A DNA stretch of 64,000 nt from Symbiodinium natans (GCA_905221605.1 CAJNDS010002256.1:260571-324570), one strand, 5' to 3'; positions 10,960-22,082 are shown, counted from the first letter of the stretch. Numbers and translations: made by a program. Notes: generated by a model from the sequence alone, not told the origin.

Positions 10960-11258
10960 ATGAGGAGTTTGCGAAAACTGCCTGCACAAAACGTTGGCCT
11001 CGCAGTAGATCAGGTCTCTTCGCCTTCACAGACATCGCTCAGCTGGGCCTCGGAGGTCGCTGTCAAGGCCGCACCAATTGGGGCTCAGGGGTTCCCTCAC
11101 AGCTTGCTGTTGGCTAGTAAGGTTAGTAGGAGATGGGGGAATGATCGAGGTACCCTATAGAATTCCTTAAAGGGTATATGTAGGGGTACCTCATTCCCTC
11201 ATTCCCTGCTAACCCACAGTATGATAAAGTTGGTCTACTTAAGATTCTACAGCTTTAG
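10960..11258 (+). CDS. possible two-exon 3' end interrupted by a hairpin intron
   Basis: A frame starting with ATG at 10960 is open to AAG at 11121. After removal of 11122-11219 (GTTAGT to CCACAG) it continues in phase as YDKVGLLKILQL and stops at TAG, 11256-11258. The removed segment is almost entirely one foldback element. The product is not recognised. The case rests on phase compatibility and on the donor and acceptor sitting at the element ends. Confidence 0.35.
11121..11214. mobile_element. foldback element, candidate introner
   Basis: The left terminus GGTTAGTAGGAGATGG followed by GGGAATGA is repeated inverted at the right as TCATTCCCTGCTAACC. Inner arms around GGTACC also pair. The element supplies a GTTAGT donor just inside its left end and is followed by CACAG. 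Confidence 0.7.
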
Positions 11259-11357
11259 GGGGTTTCAGGCTTCTTGTTGGCAGAGAGAGACTTCACCGTG
11301 CTGCGCCAGTTAGAATCACTGCCTCCCGCTCCTTTGATCCTTGTTTGGAAAGGATTT

Positions 11358-11398
11358 CCCTAAACCCTAAACCCAAAACCCTAAACCCTAAACCCTAA
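11358..11398 (-). repeat. telomere-like array (CCCTAAA)n
   Basis: Six units, one altered to ACCCAAA. Confidence 0.93.
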
Positions 11399-11610
11399 TA
11401 GGGTTATTGGGTTGCTTGGCTAGGAAGCAGCATTCACTTTGCGCTGCGCTCGAATTTCGAAGGGAGGTAAACTGCCCAACCTTTCGCTCAGGTCTCGAGG
11501 CTGCCTTATTGCCCAGACACTCCACATATCTCACAAGCCTATAATCGGCTGACTAAGATCAACTTCCTGAAGTTTCGAAGCTTGTGGCTTTGTAGTAAAT
11601 AGTACTTGAG

Positions 11611-11876
11611 CCCTTGGCAATAGACGTCCTTTCCGTCCAAAGTGAGCTCATCGAAGGCAATCCGCGATCTGGCCAAGAAGTCAGCAGTGGCCGGAGGCCT
11701 TCGGTGTCAAGGTTTAGGCTTTCGATGCACAGCATGGCAGTGAGTACAATAAGTTGTGTTTTTTTCAGATAGTGTCATCGGCACGTCTGCCCGCTTTGCT
11801 TGAACAAGACTGGGAGATTAGCTGGGACCGGGCTGCTGGACAACGAGGCCTGTTGCAAACAACGGTTCTGAGATAA
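11611..11876 (+). CDS. possible gene 3' end with a 29-nt intron
   Basis: Exon 11611-11739 (43 codons, beginning PLAIDVLSVQSELIEG) follows TTGAG and ends at a strong GTGAGT donor. Exon 11769-11876 follows TTTTTTTCAG, contains LPALLEQDWEISWDRAAG and ends in TAA. Both are phase 0. The intron, 11740-11768, would be 29 nt, which is not a multiple of three. The product is not recognised. Confidence 0.35.
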
Positions 11877-12028
11877 GCGCTGAGACCGGGCGCAAAAAAA
11901 TAAGGGATTTAGGCAGAATTTAGTGGTTCGTCTCGGCCTTGGGCCAAAGGTTTAGAGGTTGAGGGTCTGAAGGCTGCTCCGGGAAAGCAGCACGGACTAG
12001 ATGGCTGCTAAGATCTTTTTTTCGGCAG

Positions 12029-12361
12029 CGGCTACACCTCAAAATGCCCTTAGAAATACCTGGTGCTGTGGCCGTTTGGTTTCGCAAAAGTGGAGGCCAC
12101 ATCGGGCACCAAGCGTCCGAGCAGCTCGGTCACTTGGCCAATTCCACCGGCTCCTTGGTTCAAGCTGCTTGTTTCGTGGGGGGCTACCGGCTTCACAGGT
12201 GATTTTTGGAGGCTTTTGAGGTGTCACGCAAGCTTCTCAGGGTGCCACCTTGTGCCACCTTAACGTTCTTCTTGGGTGAGGAGTTCTCAATGACAAGGCC
12301 AAGGTGCCCTAAGCACATTCTGCTGGCATTCGCACCTCGGTGCTTTCTGGGCCGTGCCTAG
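12029..12361 (+). CDS. possible two-exon gene 3' end
   Basis: Exon 12029-12198 (after TTCGGCAG, ending before GTGATT) contains WFRKSGGHIGHQASEQLG. Exon 12241-12361 (after CTTCTCAG) contains LTFFLGEEFSMTRPRCPK and ends in TAG. The phase 2 junction is consistent across a 42-nt intron. No family is recognised. Another + strand frame is open over the same bases, so this reading is one of two. Confidence 0.3.
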
Positions 12362-12379
12362 CATAGGGCGCCGTCCTGT

Positions 12380-12470
12380 CCTTAGTAGCCCAGTGGTACC
12401 CTTTCCCCCTCCTTTTTGGTCCCCAAAAAAGGGTGCCCTTCTTATAGTATGGTTCCTATGCTACCAAGTG
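12380..12470. repeat. dispersed short element, copy 1
   Basis: The segment AAAAAAGGGTGCCCT, then TAGTATG, then GCTACCAAG recurs at 27352-27413 with the same order and similar spacing. GCTACCAAG after TATAATATGG also recurs at 12536-12560. Confidence 0.55.
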
Positions 12471-12471
12471 A

Positions 12472-12532
12472 CCCTACACCCTAAACCCTAAACCCTAAAC
12501 CCTAAACCCTAAACCCTAAACCCCCTAAACCT
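12472..12532 (-). repeat. telomere-like array (CCCTAAA)n
   Basis: About seven units. It forms the left half of an outward pair with 12641-12680. Confidence 0.93.
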
Positions 12533-12640
12533 TGGTATAATATGGTTACTAAGCTACCAAGTGTCATGGTTGAGGATTTCGGAACCTCGCATCTGCCGGA
12601 AGACGTGCCGCGTCCACCGGGAGCAGCTGCTCGACTCAGA

Positions 12641-12680
12641 GTGGGTTTAGGGTTTAAGGGTTTAAAGGTTTCAGGGCTTG
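12641..12680 (+). repeat. TTTAGGG-like array, degenerate
   Basis: Diverged units GGGTTTAG, GGTTTAAG and GGTTTAAAG. The spacer before it holds the perfect palindrome GAGCAGCTGCTC at 12621-12632. Confidence 0.7.
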
Positions 12681-14123
12681 GGGATGTAGGTTCGTGATTT
12701 CGTAACACGAAAGGTTTCTCCTGAACAGTGGGTCAACCTCGAGGTTGGCTTGCCAGCTGGACCTACTCTGAATCGAGCCGGCGAAGTTTGCCGGTAAATA
12801 TATGAGTAAGCGCCTAGATGCTACCCAAAATTGCTACACTTCACGACCTGCCAGCATGTGCGTGACTTGAGGCCGGCTGCACTTGGATGCCCTTCTGCGG
12901 CAGGCCCACTACTGCAAACCGCTGAAAGCCATTGCAGGGTCCTCGCCTCTCGGGAATGTCCTGACACAAAAAGCGGGGTTTTGACAGCAGTGGCTTCAAC
13001 ACACCAGCTGTATGAACGAATGTCGTCTTCAGGCAGACCAAGGCGACTGCTCAGCACGGCACTCAGGGAATGGTTTTTGCCGTGTTGTGCACTGTACCGA
13101 CCAGCAAGTGCTACTGGCTAAAGCTGCAAATTGGTTGTAGATGGGGGCTTGAGCTTCGCAGCTTATCGCAGCTTCGATGTGCAAATCTCGCAGCGACCAT
13201 GGAAAAAGTTCTAGTTCATCGGCGTATCCTTCGTGACTACAGGAATGACTGTCACTGAGCTGGCATGAAGTGAACATAAGTGAAGTCTGACCAGTTTTTT
13301 CCGAGGTGGTGTCTATGCCAACTCCTTCCCCTGGCGTGTCTGAGGACTGCTTGCTTGCTTCTAATTGAAGCAGATGTGAGATGAGCGTAAGATGGGCGTT
13401 TGAGGCAGTGACTGTAGATACGTGCTCGGACCCGGCTGGGCTCGGAAAGAGGATATAAGACTTGCTTCGCTTTGGTGTACTGAATTGATTTCCTTGAAGT
13501 AGCATTTGCTTCTGCGACAGCCTTCCGACGGCAGGCAGAGGTTGTGGCCTATTTGAAGTGGGTGCGGTACTCAGTCTGGTGGGTTTGCGAAGTTTACCCC
13601 GGGTTTGGGCCCGAGCTGGCCACGCCTTGGTACCGCATAAGCCACAGTTTTACGTATGCGCAACCCGTGACTGACCATGCCAAACCTGTGATTTACAGGC
13701 CACCCGGTCATGACTTTTTGATTGCGAAACCCCGGTTTGAAGCCAGACCCTATTGTAAAATGTTGCAATGTTGTAAGTTAAGATCCTACATGTACGAAGG
13801 CGTTCGAAAAGTCAGCAAAGATAAACTGAACACGAAGGCTGCCCTGTCTGTTTAAGTTGCCAGTTGCCAAGGCTCACTGGAATTCATTGCGGTGCCCTCA
13901 GCTTTTCGAGATAACGTCACAGGACACTTGCTGTGTGTTGGCAGCAGCCGGGAGCAGCCCAATACTGCCGAAATCTGTTTACTTGGACGCATCATGATGC
14001 ATCCAGGCGTGGGATGACGCGGCATGAGGCCCTGCGGCAATATGGCATCTTGACGTGCCTCGTTGAAGATTTTGGCTGCGGGGCCTTTTGTTTTGCGGCT
14101 GACCTCAGGATGAACGCGGAAAC

Positions 14124-14149
14124 ACCCTAAACCCTAAACCCTAAACCCT
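14124..14149 (-). repeat. short telomere-like array
   Basis: Three CCCTAAA units. An upstream + strand frame (13933-14130) takes its stop codon from the first unit (CCC TAA). Confidence 0.9.
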
Positions 14150-14614
14150 TCTTGCACCATCATGCTTGGAGACTGGAGATACGATGAGCAAGATGCGATG
14201 CCATCAGCCCATAGCATCGAGGGCCCGAAGCCAATGCATCCACTTAGTGGAAAGTGGCATTCAGATAGAACTGACTTGAAAAAATTGACCCTGACCTTGA
14301 AGTACGCCTTGAGCCAAAGTCTGTCCCCCCCCCCAAATCATGATGACCCGGCACCCAAAAAAGCTGACGCCTGCGAAGCCCCGCGAGCCATTGATCCCTT
14401 CCCTGCCATGTGCGAATTTGCGACAGCCCTTTAAAATCCCTCTTTCCGTTGGCTCAGGTCCTGTCCTTCCTCACCTTCGGCTGCCAAGCAGCTTCTGAGG
14501 CAACAGTCCTTCTAGCAGTGCTGGTGGCCTGAGGTGCTGAGGCTCGAGGATGCAGGATGTCTTCGTGTTGGGCAGAAGTGAGCGAGTGAGTGAGTGTGCA
14601 CGCGCTCTGAGTCT

Positions 14615-14974
<360 letters not shown>

Positions 14975-15130
14975 GTGCCGTGCGTGCGGGGGTGCCGAGC
15001 ATCGACGTTAGCAGCATGCTTGTGCGCATGCTCAAATTGCAGCGCTAGCATTCTAACTGCAAGGTTCTATGTCGTCAGCAAGACTTGCCCGTGCAGCAGC
15101 CAATGCCAAGCGTGTCCTGCTACCGCAGCA

Positions 15131-15358
15131 ATGAGCATGCTAAAGCTATACAATCCAACTGCTGCCATGGCAAAACAAAAAGCCGCCACACGCATACCCA
15201 CTCTTTACTTTGTGGGTGTGAATGTGACCTGCCTGAGCTCCCAGTTCACAGACCACGAGAGGCAAGATATGTGCAATGCACACGCAGCACTTGCATCCGT
15301 TCGTTCCAATGCATGCACCAAAACAGACTCACATCAGTCTGCCACCCCGGCTTCGTAA
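15131..15358 (+). CDS. possible small ORF, unknown product
   Basis: An ATG frame of 75 codons with balanced composition, including YNPTAAMAKQKAATRIPTLY and QFTDHERQDMC, ending in TAA just right of the TG tract. Chance is not excluded and no family is recognised. Confidence 0.25.
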   Translation: MSMLKLYNPTAAMAKQKAATRIPTLYFVGVNVTCLSSQFTDHERQDMCNAHAALASVRSNACTKTDSHQSATPAS

Positions 15359-15958
15359 TCCGTGCCATCCCGTGCGGATTTTCTCAGATGTTGAGCGCGG
15401 TCTACTCTGAGCCTTGTCTTTTTGACGTCTCTCTCTCTCTCTCTCTTTGCGCTGATCGCTGCATTCCTCTTACTTTCATTTGCACCCCTCTCGCACTCAA
15501 GAGCAGGAACTTGCCAGCACACTTCACGACTTGAAGGCCAGCACAGGTCGGCACATGGTTCGATTGGTCTCGCCACAGTCTTTGAGCAAGAGAGTTCCTT
15601 GCATTTCTTTTAACTTCAGCCAGCAGCCAAAGCAACGCCGCCTCCGCCCTCATCTCCTATGGATCTGCTGTAGGACCATTGGGACGAGTGGCTGCAACAG
15701 CCCAGCTCTAGGGGGATGGAACGCGCGTTTCTTGGAAATTCCATCCAACGAAGCTGGCCAGATGTGTGGGAGGTATCAAGGGATATCAAGGGACGCCTTG
15801 GCACGTACCTGCTATTTCGAGAGCAAAGGTGTGATGCTGTTTAGGAAGCTGCGCATAACAACTTTCTGGTATTGCATCTTCCGAGACAGGATCCTGACCT
15901 AGGCGAATGTCGAGTCTTCTAGCCTTTCAACACAATTTTCGACACGAACGGAATACAA

Positions 15959-15982
15959 CGGCGCGCGCGAAGGCGCGCGCGC

Positions 15983-16049
<67 letters not shown>
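15959..16049 (+). repeat. (CG)n(TG)n tract, Z-DNA prone
   Basis: GCGCGCGCGAAGG is followed by about 26 bases of alternating CG and then about 50 bases of alternating TG. Alternating purine-pyrimidine DNA of this kind readily adopts Z-form. Confidence 0.95.
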
Positions 16050-16055
<6 letters not shown>

Positions 16056-16202
16056 GGCTGGGGGTGTAGAACCTTCAGTGAATTCTTTACTTTTATCGTT
16101 GGCGTTGGGCTTCTGGTTGCTGGTGCCGCCAGACAATCTGAGATGTATCTCAGACATGTTTCACTTGCCGTCCGGGTGCCACTGGCCAAGTATCATTCAT
16201 GG

Positions 16203-16263
16203 AACCCTAAACCCTGAGCCCTATACCCTAAACCTTAGACCCTAAACCCGAAACCCAAAACCT
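16203..16263 (-). repeat. telomere-like array, degenerate
   Basis: Diverged CCCTAAA units such as CCCTGAG, CCCTATA and CCTTAGA. Confidence 0.85.
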
Positions 16264-16601
16264 TCGTGCTTACTGTAAGAATGCCAGCACGAGTTTTTTG
16301 GTCAGCCTCCCGGCGAGCAGATGGTAGTGCAGGTCGGATGTGTTTAGCAGCCAGCTCGAGCTGGCAATGAATGGCTCTTGTCAAGATTACATGAGTGTTT
16401 GAGAAGTTCATGCCGAATCTTTACATAGCTGGCGCCCATATGATTCGTATGCAGGAGAGCTTTGACGCGCCAGGACTTTCAGACTGTCTGTCGGTAGTAG
16501 CCATCAGTTTTCGCGAGCAATTGCAACGCATTTGAGCCGCATTTGTGCTGGAAGGGTGAAGAGTGAAGGCAGTATTTCTTCAGCAAGTGCCGGCTTACAA
16601 A

Positions 16602-16946
16602 ATGAACATTGTAGGCCTTAGTTTGGTTGCCGGCGCTCGGTTTGTCGATGCGATCGGTTCTGGCGTGGCTCTAATCATTACTTGGAGTTCTAATCTTGAC
16701 AGGAAGGTCTGTACATATGAGCCATCGGCGCCATACAGGCTTGGCGCGCCACTGTCCCATGAGTGGCTAGCAGCGCGTGGTCGTCATGCTTGCAAAAGAG
16801 AGGCAGATACCAACCGCAGGGAAGTACGCAACCTGCACCTGCAGAGGTGGGTTACTATAGACTCGGGAGTCCCTGGCATCAAGTGGTCTCCAGAGCATAC
16901 TTCCTGGGTTGGCTATGTAAGCCAGTTTAACGATAATTCTGGGTAG
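16602..16946 (+). CDS. possible ORF, unknown product
   Basis: An ATG frame of 114 codons (open from 16563) ending in TAG. The start region is hydrophobic (MNIVGLSLVAGARFV) and the rest is mixed. Its length is within chance expectation. No family is recognised. Confidence 0.25.
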   Translation: MNIVGLSLVAGARFVDAIGSGVALIITWSSNLDRKVCTYEPSAPYRLGAPLSHEWLAARGRHACKREADTNRREVRNLHLQRWVTIDSGVPGIKWSPEHTSWVGYVSQFNDNSG

Positions 16947-17112
16947 CTCGTGGCTACAAAGTGCACGACCAAGTGAGTAAATCTCCAATCTCCTTGTCAT
17001 GATGCAGCATTTGCTCAAAGGAACTGCACCTTCGCAACTGTGTTCGTTCGATGGGAGCAGGTTTCCTGCGTGCTTCCCGAGCTTCTGGAAGCACTATTCA
17101 TGCTGTCTCCCG

Positions 17113-17180
17113 ACCCAACAGAGCCAGCATGTCAAATTTCTCCCCACCCAACAGAGCCAGCATGTCAAACATGTCAAAAG
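17113..17180 (+). repeat. 33-bp direct repeat, in frame
   Basis: The 24 bases at 17113-17136 recur exactly at 17146-17169, and their last nine bases recur again directly after. The 33-bp period keeps frame in the segment open from 17040 to TGA at 17277-17279, giving a repeated PTEPACQ. Confidence 0.8.
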
Positions 17181-18185
17181 CCGCAAGCCCAGCTCAGCAA
17201 ACCTCATGAACTTTCAGAGGATCACTGCAAGATTACCCAGTTTGCCAGCTCATCCAAGTCGGGCGCATGGCGCCCGTGACCAGACATGGTGGCTTCAAGG
17301 CATCGGAGTTGTAGACTTCAAGGTTCCGATGTGACTTTGAAAAAAGAATCCCGCAATATCACGCGCATTCAGGCGCTCTGCTTTGTCATCTCTAGCTCTG
17401 CGCTGGCAGCCTCAGTCGCTGCTTTTCGTGGCATGCTCCGCGTGATGACTGCCGCAGTTCTCGGGGGGGGGGGGGGGTTCCCACAAGCTCATCCTCTCCA
17501 AGCAAGTATTGATGTGCCCCAAGGAAGATGTTTTGCGAGCGTGGCGATGGACAAGGCGCTTTGGATGTCTTGACCTGCGCGGCCAGCATGTCAATGTGTA
17601 TTCAGTTCTCCTTAACAACTGCAAGCAGGCAGTGGAGGACCAACACAAAACCTACTTGGAGCCGGTTTTCCGTTGCCGTGATCAGGCGCCGACCACGACA
17701 ACGAGTCGCCCAAAGTGCGGCTTCCGAGTCGTACTAGCAACACGATGTCGAGTTGTAGTCTTGCAATGAAGAATATTCCGTGAAGTGGTTGAGTAGACAG
17801 CCGAGCCCGAGTCTGTGAGGGAGAGAACAGAGCAGAGAGTGAGTCCATGGCCCCATGACATGCCAGTTGGCTCCATTTCATCTTGGTCACCTGCGTCTCG
17901 TTGATGAAGTGTAGAAGGTCGTTTAGATCAGAAAGTGTATCTTTTCTCTTAAGGAGCTTTTCCTCAACAGGTGCCGATTGCGTTGGAATGTCCGGTTCAA
18001 CTCTGACTCTGGAGCCTCGTCTTTGAGAAACTCCCAAGTACTTCCTTGGAGCCTAATGGCATGCGCCGCGCTTGCATCTTGCTCCAAGTTGCTTCATTCC
18101 AGGTTGGTGATGGCACCACGAACTCGTCCAGAGAAAGGCTGGCAGAAGAAGGTTCAGACGAAGTCGTTGAAAGTCCTCCCTCCTC

Positions 18186-18230
18186 CCCACTCCCATCCCC
18201 CCCCCCCCCCCCCCCCCCGGCCCCGCCCCC
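18186..18230. repeat. C-rich homopolymer tract
   Basis: Long C-runs, matched by a G-run at 17464-17477. Such runs are common slippage and sequencing-error sites. Confidence 0.9.
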
Positions 18231-19223
18231 AGCGCTTGTGGGACGGAGGCGTCATTTTGTCATTTCGGCTTTGTGTGTCCTACAAAGCCAGTTCTGCGGC
18301 ATTCGGCAGCAAGATGGGATCCTCAAAAAGTGAATGGGTGCTCGCATAATACAGACAACTTGTCCGGCTACTGCCGCAGCCAAAATGGTTGGGCAGGTCA
18401 AGAAGAGGGTTTCACATTGCTTGTGTCACTGGGCTGACGAACTGCACAGTTTTGCATCTACCTACAGCATCCTGCGACGTAACCTTGGCCCATCCGGATC
18501 AGGCGGAGATGCTCGGGTGTCTCGCCAAATGCCGTGGATTTTTCGCAACGAGGCAATGAATGCAGCAAGCCCAGTTCTCATGGAGGCCCCAGATCAGTTT
18601 TCGTCCGCACGTAGCATAGCAGGCTGCCATGAGCTGCATCTCAAACTTCCATCTGATCTCGGATGCCTGAAGTCAGGTCGACGAACTGCGTGCAACTGGC
18701 CAAGACGCCTTGCTAGTCAATGCAGGGCCCTCATGACCTCCTGTCTTTGGTCCTTCATTGAGCCTTATCACAACCGAAGATGAGAACAGCATTTTGAATA
18801 GCACGTTGCAGATGCCACGCCACGAAATCAGAGCATGTGTGAGTGTCAACTGTCTTGTGGAGGTTAACGCATTTCGACGAGTCAGCGAGTTCTTTTTTCC
18901 CAACTATGATTTTCATGAAGTTCCCCTCTAAGTGTCGGATTTGAGGCTCCGAGATGGCGAAAGTGCTGTCTTTGGTATGTCAGAGTTTCGCAAGGCCACC
19001 AAAATGCCGACCGTCCCTCGTTCGTGAAACAGAATGTGCACGGCACATCCAAAGCGTTCCGGGCATCCACAGATTCGCAAGGGCCGCGGCGGCGAAGGCG
19101 CCGAAAAAAGCTCCGGTTAAAGCCTATTTAAGACCTTCCACGTTTTAGCTGCCCCGCGGCTCAATTCGCTCGACAAGCCACACCTGCGTCTTCAGTCCAA
19201 GCTAGCAGACCAATACTGCGCCT

Positions 19224-19592
19224 ATGCCTTACAGTCAATGTCAAGCTTTTCAATCTTGCCTTTGGCGGTGTCTCGGCGTGGTGCTTGCCCTCAGGTGGAA
19301 AACAGCGAGGGCCGAGAACTGGGCCTGGGACTGTGCTCCGTTCCGCCAGACTCCGACATCATCCCCTGTAGCTAGGGTTTAGGGTTTTAGGGTTTAGGTT
19401 TTAGGGTTTAGGGTTTAGGTTTAGGGTTTAGGGTTTAGGGTTTAGGGTAAGTGGCGGGTGTCTTTGTGTCAGGCACTGATAGAACGAAAATGCAGACCTG
19501 CATCTTTTTCAGGGGTCCTCTTCACTGAGCACGAACACACGAAATCGTTGGATCTGTATGTTTGGCTTGCATGTGCTCCACCAAGTCGTTGA
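19224..19592 (+). CDS. possible two-exon gene with TTTAGGG intron
   Basis: An ATG at 19224 opens 51 codons to AGG at 19374-19376, where the TTTAGGG array begins as GTTTAG. After the last TTTAG of the array the frame GGT AAG TGG continues for 48 codons to TGA at 19590-19592. The joined product would be about 99 residues, including WKTARAENWAWDCAPFRQTP and FTEHEHTKSLDLYVWLA. No family is recognised. The array offers acceptors in all phases, so phase agreement is only weak support. Confidence 0.28.
19376..19447 (+). repeat. TTTAGGG array with variant units
   Basis: About ten units mixing TTTAGGG, TTTTAGGG and TTTAGG. It ends in GGGTAAGT. Confidence 0.96.
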
Positions 19593-19805
19593 CCCAGGTG
19601 CTTTCGATTCTAATGACTCTGCTAGGGGTTGCCTATTGGATTGTGGGCCTGGGTCCGCATCAGCGGCTTGCTGCCAAGGCATCGCCATGTGCAATCTGTC
19701 CACGGGCGGCGCAACTGGCGTTAACATCCTTGCCGCAGCCTCAGTTGAAAAGTTGTGTGCATCACAGAACACCAATGCAGCACGATGCAGCACGTCACCG
19801 CCTGT

Positions 19806-19945
19806 CATGGCAGCGGGAGGGAGTGAGGAGGGCGCGAGGGAGGGAGGGGAGGGTAAGGGAGTGGGGGGAGGGGAAGGGAGCGGAAGGGAGGGGAACGGAG
19901 GGGAAGGGGGGGAAGGGAGGGGAAGGGAGGGAGGGAGGTAAGGCG
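19806..19945 (+). repeat. purine tract (GGGA/GGGGA)n
   Basis: About 140 bases almost purely G and A on the + strand, built from AGGGAGGGG and GGAAGGG blocks. It could form triplex or quadruplex DNA. Confidence 0.9.
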
Positions 19946-20598
19946 GGAAGGAAGGAGAAGCGAAAGACAGGGAGATTCGGCACTGTGGTTGTTAAGGCTT
20001 GTGTTGACCGGAGGCTCTGCAAAGCACCAAGTTTCATCTCGTTTGTTGCCCCATGTGCCGAGATTTTGTCAGACAAAGCGCTGCGTGATTCCTTGATCCC
20101 TTACGCCTCGCCCTGCCCAGGCTCGGATGCTCACGAATAATGTCGCCATGGACGTGGATGCCGAGTTTTTTTCGCAGCTCGAATTCGCACTGCCCTCGAG
20201 GTGGATGTGCGGCATCTGGAGTGCTCAGGGCTTTGTGGACGGGCTTTCAATACCTCGACATGCTTGTTAAACTCCGCCGCCACTGAAAGCTCAGCAGGCT
20301 TTAAAGTAGACCCCCTGTTCAGCAAAGCAAGATTGCCGTTTGAAGTGTGTGGTACTGAAGGATAGAGTAACCTCCAGAGTTCTGGACATTTGTTCGACGG
20401 TCTTTCGAAGACTGCCTTTTGTTTAGGTGGCATACGGCATGCACTTTATGTAAGTGTATGTGTGTCTGAAGACATGGCCCCACATGTCGACCCCGCGGAC
20501 GGCCGGTTGCGCTCACGCTGGCCTCAGCAGGTCAGATGCAGCCAAACGCTGCTAAAGTGCTGAAACTTCGCGTTGAAGTTCTGATGATAACCTGAGAT

Positions 20599-20823
20599 TT
20601 ATAACCCCCCCCTCATTTGAGAAACCCAAGCCCGGAACTGAATCATAAACCCCCCCTCAATTAAGGAACCCCGGTCCAGGGTCCGTTTTTTTTTTTCTCT
20701 ATGGGCCCTTTTGGGTAGGTCAGGGCTTGGGGGCGCTCAGGACAGCTCGACCCCCCCCCCCCTTCAATAGGGGGTCGGGGGGGAAACAAAAATCAATTGA
20801 GCCGGGGGGGGGGGCGTTATTAA
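20599..20823. mobile_element. foldback element, family E
   Basis: The left terminus TTATAACCCCCCCCTCATTT is repeated inverted at the right as CAATTGAGCCGGGG and GGCGTTATTAA. A second internal copy of the terminus (ATAAACCCCCCCTCAATTA) lies at about 20645. Homopolymer runs make the exact bases uncertain. No coding capacity. Confidence 0.6.
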
Positions 20824-20918
20824 TTCGAGGCCAACAGTATGAGAGCCATGCACTTTGTTTCTAATCGCTATGCGGCCCGCCTCGGCCAGGGCCCTGGCAT
20901 GAACAGGGCTTGGAGATC

Positions 20919-21413
20919 ATGAATTCAAGCGCGAGTAAAAGCAGAGCGGCACACTTTTGGCTTGAGGCGCTGCCAACACTCGGGCAGGTCTTAAGCGCAC
21001 AAGGCCTTCCGAGCCGGTTGCCCCGGTGCGTCGTTGCCCCCCTCGCACCCTTCCGGTGGGTGAAGCGGGCGGGCAGATGGGTAAGCCACATTCGAAAAAG
21101 TTATGCACCACCAGAGATGTGCATCCCTTACCATGTCGGAACATGTCTTGCTGCTTGGAGGACGTCGTCAGACAAGCAACGCCGCCGCTGGTGTGTTGCT
21201 GCGATGGACCTGATGGAAAGGGGGCTGCGTCGGCTGTCCAGGCGATGTGGGACCCTGGAAGGGAAGGCCGGGAAGGCTGCCCCGGCGACGGATGATGAGC
21301 TGAGAAGCAGAAGTAAAGCGGTCCTTGGCGCGGTGTCGCTCACGGGCGCGTCCTATTTGTTTGCTGTCTCAGACCTGCAGCTCCCCTACCAGCGTCCTGG
21401 CCGTTATGGGTAA
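20919..21413 (+). CDS. possible ORF upstream of the retrotransposon
   Basis: An ATG frame of 164 codons ending in TAA, rich in Arg and Ala, with DLMERGLRRLSRRCGTLEG. It lies about 0.6 kb before the retrotransposon ORF. It could be host sequence, a 5' part of the element, or chance. No domain is recognised. Confidence 0.28.
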   Translation: MNSSASKSRAAHFWLEALPTLGQVLSAQGLPSRLPRCVVAPLAPFRWVKRAGRWVSHIRKSYAPPEMCIPYHVGTCLAAWRTSSDKQRRRWCVAAMDLMERGLRRLSRRCGTLEGKAGKAAPATDDELRSRSKAVLGAVSLTGASYLFAVSDLQLPYQRPGRYG

Positions 21414-21701
21414 CCGGGTGACCAATTCTGGGTATGGGGAAGATCCGGCGGGACTTCTCAGACGCCTTCGGCCTCACGGTTTTCGGTCGAACATATGCAG
21501 GTACAACATATGGATCGGATACAATCCCTTGCGTCAAAAAACCATCTTCCAAGTGTGTTGCTTGAACATGGAGCCCGGAATCCTGTCCCTAAAACATCCT
21601 AAAAACCCAGAATGCCACAAAGAAGCATGTTATTTCGGGCCCATGGCTTCCAGGAGCTTTTCCAGCGGCTGCGGGAGCTGGTGGACCTGCACACCTTCGG
21701 G

Positions 21702-21825
21702 GTTTGGGGGGGGGGGGGGGGGGGGGGGGGGTTTGGGGGGGGGTGGGGGGGGTTTGGGGGGGTTTGGGGGGGGGGTGGGGTGGTTTGTGGGGGGTTTTGG
21801 GGGGTCTGGGGAGTTTTGTGTGTCC
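21702..21825 (+). repeat. G-tract region
   Basis: G-runs, the longest about 27 bases, separated by TTT or T. It is strongly quadruplex-prone on the + strand and sits about 260 bp upstream of the retrotransposon ORF. Confidence 0.95.
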
Positions 21826-22082
21826 CAGGCCTTGTCGGGCAAACGACTTCTGGCTTTTCAGTGTTTGCGTGTTTGGACCAAAGCTTCGGCTGGTATATTA
21901 GCCGTGCTGGACTCGGGATGGAACTCAAAATGGGCGTCAGCAGAATATACGTACTCGATCTCGCGTGACGTGTTCTTGGACTGGGGCACGACACGATGCC
22001 ATCACCTCATGCATCCAAAATAGCCTGCTGACCCTTTTGTTGGCCTGGGTTGAGCCATGGGTCTTTGACACCACCCTGGGGC

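Noticed and set aside
18366-18390. Spliced-leader-like CCATTTTGGCT on the - strand
   Set aside because: Only 11 contiguous bases match the dinoflagellate spliced leader as I remember it, the ends disagree and no leader tandem or downstream gene follows.
21597-21994. Poly-Pro and poly-Gly frames
   Set aside because: They result from the G-tract region.
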